A DNA stretch of 7,136 bases, taken from the NCBI GenBank assembly GCA_023390785.1, contig JAEWCE010000110.1:1-7136 (forward strand), written 5' to 3'. This document shows positions 1-5,680 of this stretch, one piece after another; the stretch's first letter is position 1; the number at the start of each line of letters is the position of its first letter. Below the pieces are notes generated by a model. That model saw only the letters and a program-made list of their open reading frames with translations, was not told where the DNA came from and did not search any database. Both the position numbers and the translations under genes were made by a program. The stretch is from Pseudomonadota bacterium (GTDB lineage: Bacteria; Pseudomonadota; Alphaproteobacteria; Rhizobiales; Devosiaceae).

Positions 1-23
1 GAGAAGGTGCGCTCGAGAGCCAT
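1..23 (-). CDS. ndk: Nucleoside diphosphate kinase, first 7 codons only (gene runs off left edge)
   Basis: Read on the minus strand from base 23, the sequence gives ATG then Ala-Leu-Glu-Arg-Thr-Phe and the first two bases of a probable Ser codon. MALERTFS is the characteristic N-terminus of bacterial Ndk (typically MA-I/L/V-ERT-F/L-S followed by a conserved IKPDA stretch). The enzyme moves the gamma-phosphate between nucleoside triphosphates and diphosphates in the cytoplasm through a phospho-histidine. An AGGGA Shine-Dalgarno lies at 34-30 with a 6-nt spacer, and a plausible promoter lies further upstream. The gene is divergent from the ABC-F gene. As I recall, ndk near pepA/holC and an ABC-F gene is a common alphaproteobacterial neighbourhood. 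The active-site part is outside the window, so the call rests on eight residues, the RBS and context. Confidence 0.72.
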
Positions 24-57
24 GAGAAGTCCCTGAAAGTGGCTGAAAAGGTCGCGC

Positions 58-86
58 CTTTTAGCCAAGGGGCGTGACGGAGGCAA
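58..86 (-). promoter_or_regulatory. Candidate promoter for ndk
   Basis: On the minus strand TTGCCT (86-81) and TAAAAG (63-58) are separated by 17 nt. Read with the Caulobacter housekeeping consensus, GCTAAAAG (65-58) matches GCTANAWC at seven of eight positions, and TTGCCTC stands 14 nt before it. Transcription would start near base 51, leaving a leader of about 28 nt that includes the AGGGA ribosome site. This is a motif match only, with no transcript data. Confidence 0.42.
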
Positions 87-94
87 GACCGTCA
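75..94. repeat. Perfect inverted repeat TGACGG-N8-CCGTCA in the ndk/ABC-F divergent region
   Basis: TGACGG (75-80) and CCGTCA (89-94) are exact reverse complements around an 8-nt spacer. The repeat overlaps the putative ndk -35 box and lies immediately before the putative ABC-F -35 box (97-102), so it could be an operator shared by the divergent genes or an RNA hairpin. A second, imperfect hairpin lies beside it: 53-60 pairs with 67-74 with one G-G mismatch. Neither is followed by a T-run. Function is inferred from position only. Confidence 0.35.
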
Positions 95-96
95 GG

Positions 97-125
97 TTGC
101 CAAGACTCCCGCAAATCCTTATGTG
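97..125 (+). promoter_or_regulatory. Weak candidate promoter for the ABC-F gene (near-leaderless)
   Basis: TTGCCA (97-102, five of six to the -35 consensus), a 17-nt spacer and TATGTG (120-125, three of six to the -10 consensus) precede the ABC-F start. Initiation would fall around 132-133, only 3-4 nt before the ATG at 136. That would explain why no Shine-Dalgarno is visible in 121-135. The -10 match is poor, so this is tentative. Confidence 0.22.
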
Positions 126-135
126 ACCGCCCACC

Positions 136-2019
136 ATGCTCACCATCACCGACCTCACCTACCGCATCCAGGGGCGGCCTCTGTTCGAGGGCGCGTCCCT
201 GGTGCTGCCCGATGGGGCCAAGGCCGGGTTCGTGGGCAAGAACGGCTCGGGCAAGACCACCCTGTTCCGGCTGATCCTGGGGCAGATCAGCGTCGATGCC
301 GGCTCGATCGAGGTCAACAAGCGGGCCCGCATCGGGGCGGTGGCGCAGGAAGCGCCGGCCACCGAGCTCAGCGTGCTCGAAACGGTGATGGCCGCCGACA
401 CCGAGCGCGCCCGCCTGATGTCGGAGGCCGAGACCGCCACCGACGCGCACCGCATCGCCGAGATCCACACCCGGCTCGCCGACATCGACGCGCACACCGC
501 CGAGGCGCGCGCCTCCACCATCCTCAAGGGCCTCGGCTTCGAGCAGGACCGGCAGCTCGGCCCGACCAGCGAGTTGAGCGGCGGCTGGCGCATGCGCGTG
601 GCGCTTGCCGGCGTTCTCTTCAGCCAGCCCGACCTGCTGCTGCTCGATGAGCCGACCAACTATCTCGACCTCGAAGGCACGCTGTGGCTCGAGAAGTACC
701 TCGCCACCTATCCCTACACCGTGTTCATGATCAGCCACGACCGCGACCTGCTGAACAAGGCCGTGAGCTCGATCGTGCATCTCGAGCGCGGCAGGCTCAC
801 CCTCTACTCCGGCGGCTACGACACGTTCGAAGACACCCGCCGCATGCAGATGGAGCTCAACAACAAGGCTCGCGAGAAAACGCTCGAGCAGATCGCGCAC
901 ATGCAGGCCTATGTCGACCGCTTCCGCTACAAGGCGAGCAAAGCGCGGCAGGCGCAGGCGCGGCTGAAGATGATCGCCAGGCTGAAGCCGCCGGCGGCGC
1001 TGTTCGACGAATATGCGGCGCCCTTCACCTTCCAGAACCCCAAGAAAGCGCTGGCCTCGCCGATGCTCACGTTCGAGGATGTGTCGGCAGGCTATGGCGA
1101 CCACGTGGTGCTGCGCCACATCACCAACCGCATCGATCCCGACGACCGCATCGCGCTCGTCGGCGTCAACGGCAACGGCAAGTCGACCTTCGCCAAGCTG
1201 CTGGCCGGCGACCTGAAGCCGATGGGCGGCCAGATGCGCAAGGGCAAGGGGCTGGAGATCGCCTATTTCGCCCAGCACCAGATGGACAAGCTGAAGCCCG
1301 AGCAGACGCCGCTCGAGCACGTCGCCTCGCTGATGCCGTACGACAGCGAAGCCAGGCGCCGCAGCCGCGTGGCGCAGATGGGCCTCACCACCTCGCGCAT
1401 GGACACGCTGGTCAAGAACCTCTCGGGCGGGGAGCGCGCACGGCTGCTGCTGGGGCTCATCACCTTCGCCGGACCCGGCATGCTCATCCTCGACGAGCCG
1501 ACCAACCATCTCGACATCGACAGCCGCGACGCGCTGGTCGAGGCGCTCAACGAATTCACCGGGGCCGTGCTGATCATCAGCCACGACCGCCACCTGATCG
1601 AGGCGACGGTCGACAAGCTGTGGATCGCCCAGAACGGCACGATCGAGGAATTCGACGAAGACCTCGACAGCTACCAGCGCATGCTGACGAGCGGCAAGGA
1701 TCGTCCGGTCAAGACCGCCGCGCCGCAGATGGCCGTCGCCATAGACCGCAAGGCGGCACGGCAGGACGCGGCAGCGCGGCGGGCCGAGGTAGCGCCGCTG
1801 CGCAAGTCGATCAAGGAGGCCGAGCAGAAGCTCGGTCGGCTCCGCGCCGAGCTCGAAAAGGTCGAGGCGATCCTGGGCAATCCACGCACCTATGACGGCG
1901 CCCCCGAGCGCATCGCCCTGCTCGGCAAGGACAAGGCGCGCTTTGCCGCCGACATCGCCGCGACCGAGGAGCGCTGGCTGACGCTCAGCGCCGAGCTCGA
2001 GGAGGCGGAGCGCGCATGA
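136..2019 (+). CDS. ABC-F family ATPase, YheS-like (ribosome-associated)
   Basis: This 627-aa protein has two ABC ATPase domains and no membrane segments, the ABC-F layout. Domain 1 has Walker A GKNGSGKT (34-41), signature LSGGW (147-151), Walker B ending D171-E172 and switch His201. The inter-domain linker (about 240-300) is charged and helical, with an FRYKASKARQAQAR stretch at 263-276. Domain 2 has Walker A GVNGNGKS (343-350), signature LSGGE (429-433), Walker B D453-E454 and His483. A charged coiled coil follows (about 540-625). Both catalytic glutamates are present, so both sites look active. The SGGWRMR variant signature and the linker resemble E. coli YheS more than Uup or EttA. ABC-F proteins bind the ribosomal E site through the linker and modulate translation; the specific role here is unknown. 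The ATG at 136 is chosen because the ABC domain begins at once (LTITDLTYR), although no clear RBS is seen. The stop overlaps the next gene as ATGA. Confidence 0.95.
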   Translation: MLTITDLTYRIQGRPLFEGASLVLPDGAKAGFVGKNGSGKTTLFRLILGQISVDAGSIEVNKRARIGAVAQEAPATELSVLETVMAADTERARLMSEAETATDAHRIAEIHTRLADIDAHTAEARASTILKGLGFEQDRQLGPTSELSGGWRMRVALAGVLFSQPDLLLLDEPTNYLDLEGTLWLEKYLATYPYTVFMISHDRDLLNKAVSSIVHLERGRLTLYSGGYDTFEDTRRMQMELNNKAREKTLEQIAHMQAYVDRFRYKASKARQAQARLKMIARLKPPAALFDEYAAPFTFQNPKKALASPMLTFEDVSAGYGDHVVLRHITNRIDPDDRIALVGVNGNGKSTFAKLLAGDLKPMGGQMRKGKGLEIAYFAQHQMDKLKPEQTPLEHVASLMPYDSEARRRSRVAQMGLTTSRMDTLVKNLSGGERARLLLGLITFAGPGMLILDEPTNHLDIDSRDALVEALNEFTGAVLIISHDRHLIEATVDKLWIAQNGTIEEFDEDLDSYQRMLTSGKDRPVKTAAPQMAVAIDRKAARQDAAARRAEVAPLRKSIKEAEQKLGRLRAELEKVEAILGNPRTYDGAPERIALLGKDKARFAADIAATEERWLTLSAELEEAERA

Positions 2020-2417
2020 CCGCCGCCGAGATCATCGCCCTGCTCGAGCTCGAACGGCATCCCGAAGGCGGCTGGTACAAGCAGACCTTCCGCGACGACG
2101 TTCCCGGTGGCCGCGCCCACTCGACGCTGATCTACTATCTGCTCGAGGCCGGCGACCGCTCCGCCTGGCACCGCGTTGACAGCGCCGAGGTGTGGCACTG
2201 GTACGCCGGCGCGCCGCTGCAATTGCGGGTGGGCAGGAGCACCCTCACCCTCGGGAACGACCTCGCCGCCGGCCAGCGCCCGCAGGGCGTCGTGCCGCGC
2301 GGTGCCTGGCAGTCGGCGCAATCGCTCGGCGATTGGACGCTGGTCGGATGCACCGTCGCGCCCGGCTTCGAGTTCGAGCATTTCGAGCTGGCGCCACCGG
2401 GATTCGAGCCCGGCTAG
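2016..2417 (+). CDS. DUF985 / cupin_5 family protein
   Basis: This small protein of 133 aa matches the cupin_5 (DUF985, PF06172) family: LERHPEGGWYKQTFRD near the N-terminus (12-27), THE-fold strand STLIYYLL (36-43), then WHRVDSAEVWHWYAGAPL (51-68) with His52, Glu58 and His61 in the usual positions, and VAPGFEFEHFELAPPG at the end (114-129). The family folds as a single cupin barrel like yeast Yml079w; no catalysed reaction is established, so none is assigned. The ATG overlaps the ABC-F TGA (ATGA), and GGAGG/GGAG at 2001-2010 supplies a ribosome site, so translation is probably coupled. Length is close to the family minimum but looks complete. Function and the reason for pairing with an ABC-F gene are unknown. 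Confidence 0.88.
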   Translation: MTAAEIIALLELERHPEGGWYKQTFRDDVPGGRAHSTLIYYLLEAGDRSAWHRVDSAEVWHWYAGAPLQLRVGRSTLTLGNDLAAGQRPQGVVPRGAWQSAQSLGDWTLVGCTVAPGFEFEHFELAPPGFEPG

Positions 2418-2473
2418 CCTGGGACCGGCGTATTTAACTTACCACAAGCTAATCTCAGCACATCCTATTGAGA

Positions 2474-2490
2474 TAACCATCATTTGGTTA
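2474..2490. repeat. 17-bp palindrome TAACCA-N5-TGGTTA upstream of lemA
   Basis: TAACCATCATTTGGTTA is a perfect dyad of 6-bp arms around TCATT, inside the AT-rich island. Its left arm shares a base with the right arm of a second dyad (ATCTCA/TGAGAT, 2452-2474). Size and symmetry are those of a dimeric regulator site, but no regulator gene is adjacent and no family can be assigned. Confidence 0.4.
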
Positions 2491-2599
2491 CGCGCTGAAG
2501 GCGCTCCCGTTCATCCACCATTCAGCGGAGTCGGGTCAGTTGCAGCCCCCGGTCGCCGGTGCCAATGTCCGGCATTGCACGGCGCGAGGGGCGCGCCTC

Positions 2600-2606
2600 A
2601 GGAGGG
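2600..2606 (+). promoter_or_regulatory. Strong ribosome binding site for lemA
   Basis: AGGAGGG lies 4-5 nt before the ATG at 2611. It is the strongest plus-strand Shine-Dalgarno in the window and fixes the lemA start, ruling out the longer upstream reading frame that begins inside the cupin gene. Confidence 0.8.
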
Positions 2607-2610
2607 TTTC

Positions 2611-3168
2611 ATGATCGGCTGGGTCATTCTCGTCATCGTCGTGGTCGTGCTCGGCTACGGCGTCATCGCCTACAACAACCTCGTCCGGCAGCGCCAGCTG
2701 ACCCAGGAGGGCTGGTCGGGCATCGACGTGCAGCTCAAGCGCCGCGCCGACCTCATCCCCAACCTGCTGGAATCGGTGAAGGGCTACATGGCGCACGAGC
2801 GGGAAACCCTCGAAGCGGTCACCGCCGCCCGCACCAGCGCCATCGCGGCGCGGAACGGCACCCCCGAGCAGCGCGCCCAGGCCGAAGGCATCCTGTCGCA
2901 GGCGCTGGGCAAGCTGATGGCAGTGGCCGAAGCTTATCCCGACCTCAAGGCCAGCCAGAACTTCCTGCAGTTCCAGGGCGAGCTCAGCAACACCGAGAAC
3001 GAAATCCAGCTCTCCCGCCGCTACTACAACGGCACTGCCCGCGACCTGAACACCGCGGTCGAATCGTTCCCCTCCAACATCCTCGCCAACATCTTCCATT
3101 TCGAGAAAGTGCAGTTCTTCGAGATCGACAATCCTGCCGACCGCGCCGTGCCGACGGTGAAGTTCTAA
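2611..3168 (+). CDS. lemA: LemA family membrane-anchored protein
   Basis: This 185-aa protein begins with one hydrophobic segment (about 2-20), followed by the LemA hallmark YNNLV (21-25), then RRADLIPNLLESVKGY (44-59), YPDLKASQNF (109-118), the QGELSNTENEIQLSRRYYN stretch (122-140), and FPSNILANIFHFEK (153-166). These are the conserved elements of the LemA fold, a long helical bundle outside or at the membrane after a short N-terminal anchor. Length is typical for the family. The ATG at 2611 has a very strong RBS. The biochemical function of LemA is not defined. The DUF2207 gene follows 82 bp downstream on the same strand; LemA genes commonly sit beside DUF2207 or TPM-domain (YgcG-like) membrane proteins, so the two probably act together at the envelope. 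A repeat hairpin in the gap may lower expression of the second gene. Confidence 0.95.
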   Translation: MIGWVILVIVVVVLGYGVIAYNNLVRQRQLTQEGWSGIDVQLKRRADLIPNLLESVKGYMAHERETLEAVTAARTSAIAARNGTPEQRAQAEGILSQALGKLMAVAEAYPDLKASQNFLQFQGELSNTENEIQLSRRYYNGTARDLNTAVESFPSNILANIFHFEKVQFFEIDNPADRAVPTVKF

Positions 3169-3200
3169 CGTCGCGACAGCCACCAACCACCCACATCGTC

Positions 3201-3220
3201 ATTCCCGCGCAGGCGGGAAT
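3201..3220. repeat. ATTCCC-N8-GGGAAT inverted repeat (dRS3-like / REP-like chromosomal repeat)
   Basis: ATTCCCGC (3201-3208) and GCGGGAAT (3213-3220) are perfect reverse complements around a 4-nt loop GCAG. The shorter core ATTCCC-N8-GGGAAT is the consensus known from Neisseria dRS3. Similar GTCATTCCCGCG...GCGGGAATC elements are scattered between genes of many Proteobacteria and give the spurious peptide VIPAQAGI, which is readable here. It lies 32 bp after the lemA stop and 30 bp before the DUF2207 ATG. As RNA it makes an 8-bp GC-rich stem that could stabilise lemA mRNA or attenuate read-through. No second copy is seen in the window. Confidence 0.75.
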
Positions 3221-3250
3221 CGAGTGCGGTGTCGCCACGGAGCACGATCC

Positions 3251-5203
3251 ATGGGTTTGATCCTCGAAGCACGCTGGATTGCTGATTTTGTTCCTGCCAT
3301 CACGCGCCGGCTGTCCGTCGTGCTCATGGTGCTGGTTGTAACCGCCCTCCCCGCTCTGTCCGCCGAGGCGATCCAGTCCTTCGACAGCAAGGTGACCATG
3401 ACGACGGATGGCACCGTCGACGTGGTCGAGACCATCACGGTCAACTCCGAGGGCGACCAGATCCGCCACGGCATCTACCGCGACATCCCGACCCAGCTGA
3501 TCAATCCCGACAAATCGCGCCAGCGCTCCGACCTCAGCATCCGGTCGGTGTTCCGCGACGGCCAGCAGGAGCCCTATTCGATCGAAGGGCTGGGCGCTGG
3601 CTTCAAACGCATCAAGATCGGCGACGCCGACACCTATCTCGACTACGGCCCCCACACCTACCAGATCCACTACACCATGAGCCGCATGGGTCGCTTCTTT
3701 GCCGACCATGACGAGCTGTTCTGGAACGCCACCGGCAATTACTGGGCCTTCCCCATCCTCAAGGCCACTGCCGAGATCACCCTGCCCGCGGGCGCCAGGA
3801 TATCCGACGTGGTCGGCTACACGGGTGTCGCCGGCTCGCCGGAAAAGGCGGTGACCGCCACGACCGGTGGCGGCAACACCGCCAGCTTCGTCGCGCAGCG
3901 CGAGCTGCGCGCCGGCGAGGGCATGAGCGTCGCCGTTCAGTTCCAGAAGGGCATTCTGGTCGAGCCGCAGGGCCTCGGCCTCGCCGGCAACTGGCTCTCC
4001 GACCACCGCGAGCTGGTGTTCCCGCTGCTCGCCGCGCTCATTGTCCTCGGCTACAATCTTTGGGCCTGGAACGCGGTCGGCCGCGACCCCAGGAAGGGCA
4101 CCATCATCCCGCTGTTTCATCCGCCGGCGGACCTCGATCCCGCGCAGGTCCACTACATTTCCGGGATGGGCTTCAAGCAGAATGGCTGGACGGCGCTCAC
4201 CGCCTCGATCTTCGATCTCGGCGTCAAGGGCCTCGTCACCATCGACAAGACCGGCAAGTCGACCACCATCTCCGCGACCGACGCTTCGCCCGCCGCTACG
4301 CTGCCGCTGGGCGAGGGCGGCATCTACGACTTCATCAAGTCCCGTGGCAGCGTCACCATCGACAAGACCGACGGCCCGGCGCTCAACACCCGCCGCTCGG
4401 CGCTGGTCGCCGCGATCAAGGGCGCAAGCGGCGAGACCTATTTCAAGAACAATGTCGGATACACCCTGCTCGGCGTCGCGCTGTCGGCGCTGCTGCTGCT
4501 CGGCCTGGTCTGGCTCGATGTGCTCGATTTCGGCATGCTCATTGTCGCCGTCATCGTCGCCATCGTGCTGGCCGTGCTGCTCGGCGTGTTCCGCGGTACC
4601 GGCGGCGGCAGCGTCGTGGGCAAGCTGATCATGATCGTCTGGATCGGCATCATCGGCTTCAACGTCGCCGGCTCGGCCCTGAGCTTCGCCTCCGGCATCC
4701 GTCTCGATCTCGGTCTCGTCGGCGCCGCCTCGATCGTCATCATAGAGATCGTCTTCGCCTTCCTGATGCGCGCCCCCACCGTGGCCGGCCGCAAGCTGAT
4801 GGACCAGATCGAAGGCTTCAAGATGTACCTGCAGACGGCGGAGGCCAATCGCCTCAACTACGTCGACAAGGGCGAGCCGCCGATGACCATCAAGCGCTTC
4901 GAGGCCATCCTGCCCTTCGCCATTGCGCTCGGGGTTGAAAAGCTGTGGTCGCAGCGCTTCGAAGCCGACCTCGCCCGTAACGCCGTCGCCGACGCGACCG
5001 GCGGCAGCTATTCGCCGCTCTGGTACACCGGCGGCGACTGGTCCTCGGGCTCGCGCGGCTTTTCCAACGCGGTGTCCTCCATGGCGTCGGGCATGTCGGC
5101 CGCCATGGTCGCCGCCCAGCCCTCCTCCTCCAGCGGCTCCGGTTTCTCGGGTGGAGGCGGATCCGGTGGTGGCGGCGGCGGTGGCGGTGGAGGCGGCTGG
5201 TAG
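3251..5203 (+). CDS. DUF2207 family membrane protein with glycine-run C-terminus
   Basis: This protein has 650 aa. Residues 1-38 look like a signal peptide with a long n-region (RR at 19-20, hydrophobic 21-35, LSA then EA). The DUF2207 extracytoplasmic domain spans about 40-245 and includes the family motif HGIYRDIP (73-80), YQIHYTM (137-143) and FWNATGNYWAFPI (157-169). A first membrane span lies at about 254-273, then a cytoplasmic domain (GRDPRKGTIIPLFHPP, 277-292). Four more spans lie at about 404-422, 427-447, 458-480 and 486-506. Next comes FKMYLQTAE (523-531) with RFEAILPFAIALG (549-561), and finally a Ser/Gly tail ending SG11W (638-650). The tail and layout are usual for DUF2207. ATG 3251 is preferred over GTG 3224 because it has GGAG (3239-3242) 8 nt upstream, and the GTG follows directly on the repeat. 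Function is undefined; pairing with lemA suggests an envelope role. Confidence 0.9.
   Translation: MGLILEARWIADFVPAITRRLSVVLMVLVVTALPALSAEAIQSFDSKVTMTTDGTVDVVETITVNSEGDQIRHGIYRDIPTQLINPDKSRQRSDLSIRSVFRDGQQEPYSIEGLGAGFKRIKIGDADTYLDYGPHTYQIHYTMSRMGRFFADHDELFWNATGNYWAFPILKATAEITLPAGARISDVVGYTGVAGSPEKAVTATTGGGNTASFVAQRELRAGEGMSVAVQFQKGILVEPQGLGLAGNWLSDHRELVFPLLAALIVLGYNLWAWNAVGRDPRKGTIIPLFHPPADLDPAQVHYISGMGFKQNGWTALTASIFDLGVKGLVTIDKTGKSTTISATDASPAATLPLGEGGIYDFIKSRGSVTIDKTDGPALNTRRSALVAAIKGASGETYFKNNVGYTLLGVALSALLLLGLVWLDVLDFGMLIVAVIVAIVLAVLLGVFRGTGGGSVVGKLIMIVWIGIIGFNVAGSALSFASGIRLDLGLVGAASIVIIEIVFAFLMRAPTVAGRKLMDQIEGFKMYLQTAEANRLNYVDKGEPPMTIKRFEAILPFAIALGVEKLWSQRFEADLARNAVADATGGSYSPLWYTGGDWSSGSRGFSNAVSSMASGMSAAMVAAQPSSSSGSGFSGGGGSGGGGGGGGGGGW
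5150..5200 (+). repeat. GGN trinucleotide tract encoding the poly-glycine tail
   Basis: The last codons of the DUF2207 gene form a nearly pure GGN tract: four Gly codons with TCC interrupting, then eleven consecutive Gly codons (5165-5197) before TGG and the stop. The mixture of GGC, GGT and GGA breaks up the perfect DNA repeat somewhat, but it remains a low-complexity tract prone to length change. Its antisense reads as a poly-proline frame, which is not a gene. Confidence 0.8.
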
Positions 5204-5233
5204 GCCGCGGTCGCCGGTTGCAAGGCGCCGACG

Positions 5234-5680
5234 CTATCCCTTCTTCACCCAGCGACCGGCCTCGTCCTGCTGCCAGTAGGTGAGTTCGTTGCCCTCGCGC
5301 AGCGCCTTCCAGGCCTCGCGCGCTTCCGCCACGGCATCGGGATCGTGCCCCGAGAACATGTAGACGATGCGGGCATAGCCGTCGCCGGATTGCGGCACGG
5401 CGCGGTCGACGAAGAAGCGCACCTGCGCCGCGTTGCCGTTGCCGCTATCGGTGGTGATCAGCACCGGCTGGTCGGCGTCGGTCGGCTCGCCCGCGATCGC
5501 ATGCGGCAGGAAGCTGTCGTCGCGCCAGGTCCACAGCATCGCGTCGAGCGCCGCGGCCCGCTCCGGGCTCGAGGTTTCCACCACCGCATGCCAGCCGCGC
5601 TCCAGCGAGCGCTCGAGCAACACCGGCAGCACCCGCTCCAGCGGTTGGGTCTCGAGATGGTAGAACAAGATTTCGGTCAG
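5234..5680 (-). CDS. holC: DNA polymerase III subunit chi, probable CTG start
   Basis: The 148-aa product matches HolC: TEILFYHLETQPLERVLP at the N-terminus (2-19), LDAMLWTWRDDSFLPH (45-60), PVLI (72-75), VRFFVDRA (87-94) and GYARIVYMFSGHD (101-113). Chi bridges the clamp-loader complex to single-strand-binding protein during replication and, where psi (HolD) exists, binds it. No HolD is in the window. The start is the unusual point. No ATG or GTG is available in frame; TTG at 5668 would remove the conserved MTEIL and leaves a 19-nt gap from the ribosome site. CTG at 5680 gives the family N-terminus, overlaps the upstream TGA as CTGA, and has GAGGTGAT upstream with GAGG 7 nt away. It is the last gene of a pepA-VOC-holC operon with 4-bp overlaps, pointing to translational coupling. 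It converges with the DUF2207 gene, 30 bp between stops. Confidence 0.92.
   Translation of the reverse strand: MTEILFYHLETQPLERVLPVLLERSLERGWHAVVETSSPERAAALDAMLWTWRDDSFLPHAIAGEPTDADQPVLITTDSGNGNAAQVRFFVDRAVPQSGDGYARIVYMFSGHDPDAVAEAREAWKALREGNELTYWQQDEAGRWVKKG

Larger units (their letters stand above)
2418..2610 (+). promoter_or_regulatory. Intergenic leader before lemA with AT-rich island and nested inverted repeats
   Basis: No gene is seen here. Bases 2431-2490 are markedly AT-rich against the GC-rich surroundings. The region holds four inverted repeats: ATCTCA (2452-2457) with TGAGAT (2469-2474); TAACCA (2474-2479) with TGGTTA (2485-2490) around 5 nt; CGCTGAA (2493-2499) with TTCAGCG (2521-2527); and GTGC-c-AATG (2559-2567) with CATTGCAC (2573-2580), a tight hairpin with one bulged C. 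The layout suggests a promoter and operator or a structured 5' leader for lemA. I could not pick a convincing -35/-10 pair; TTGAGA at 2468-2473 is the best -35 but lacks a good -10. Confidence 0.45.

Noticed and set aside
61..1593. A 510-codon open frame on the minus strand, antisense to the ABC-F gene
   Set aside because: It lies wholly opposite a clear ABC-F gene with both Walker motifs. The composition (runs of His, Arg, Glu, Val, Gly) is typical of the antisense frame of GC-rich coding DNA, with no recognisable domain.
2395..2425. tRNA T-arm-like sequence on the minus strand (CCGGG-CTCGAAT-CCCGG), possibly a tRNA remnant or attachment site
   Set aside because: The loop has C where T54 is required, no matching 5' acceptor, D or anticodon arms are found upstream, and the bases encode the normal C-terminus (APPGFEPG) of the DUF985 protein.
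2434..2460. CtrA-like site (TTAA-N7-TTAA) in the AT-rich island
   Set aside because: TTAA at 2434-2437 is present but the second half-site is not found 7 nt later; the TAACC/GGTTA dyad nearby is inverted, not a direct repeat.
2176..2610. Upstream in-frame extension of lemA beginning inside the cupin gene
   Set aside because: The extension lacks any family similarity, crosses the non-coding island and repeats, and ATG 2611 has an AGGAGGG site followed immediately by the conserved LemA anchor.
3224..3250. GTG start at 3224 extending the DUF2207 protein by nine residues
   Set aside because: The GTG follows directly on the repeat hairpin, has no Shine-Dalgarno, and adds an arginine-rich stretch unlike a signal peptide; ATG 3251 has GGAG at good spacing.
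5008..5223. Minus-strand frame with a poly-proline run
   Set aside because: It is simply the antisense of the DUF2207 GGN glycine tract; no other support.
5204..5233. Possible bidirectional terminator between the convergent genes (GG-t-CGCC, 8-nt loop, GGCGCC at 5209-5229)
   Set aside because: The stem has a bulge, only six pairs and no T-run on either side; it could help stop transcription but cannot be called an intrinsic terminator.
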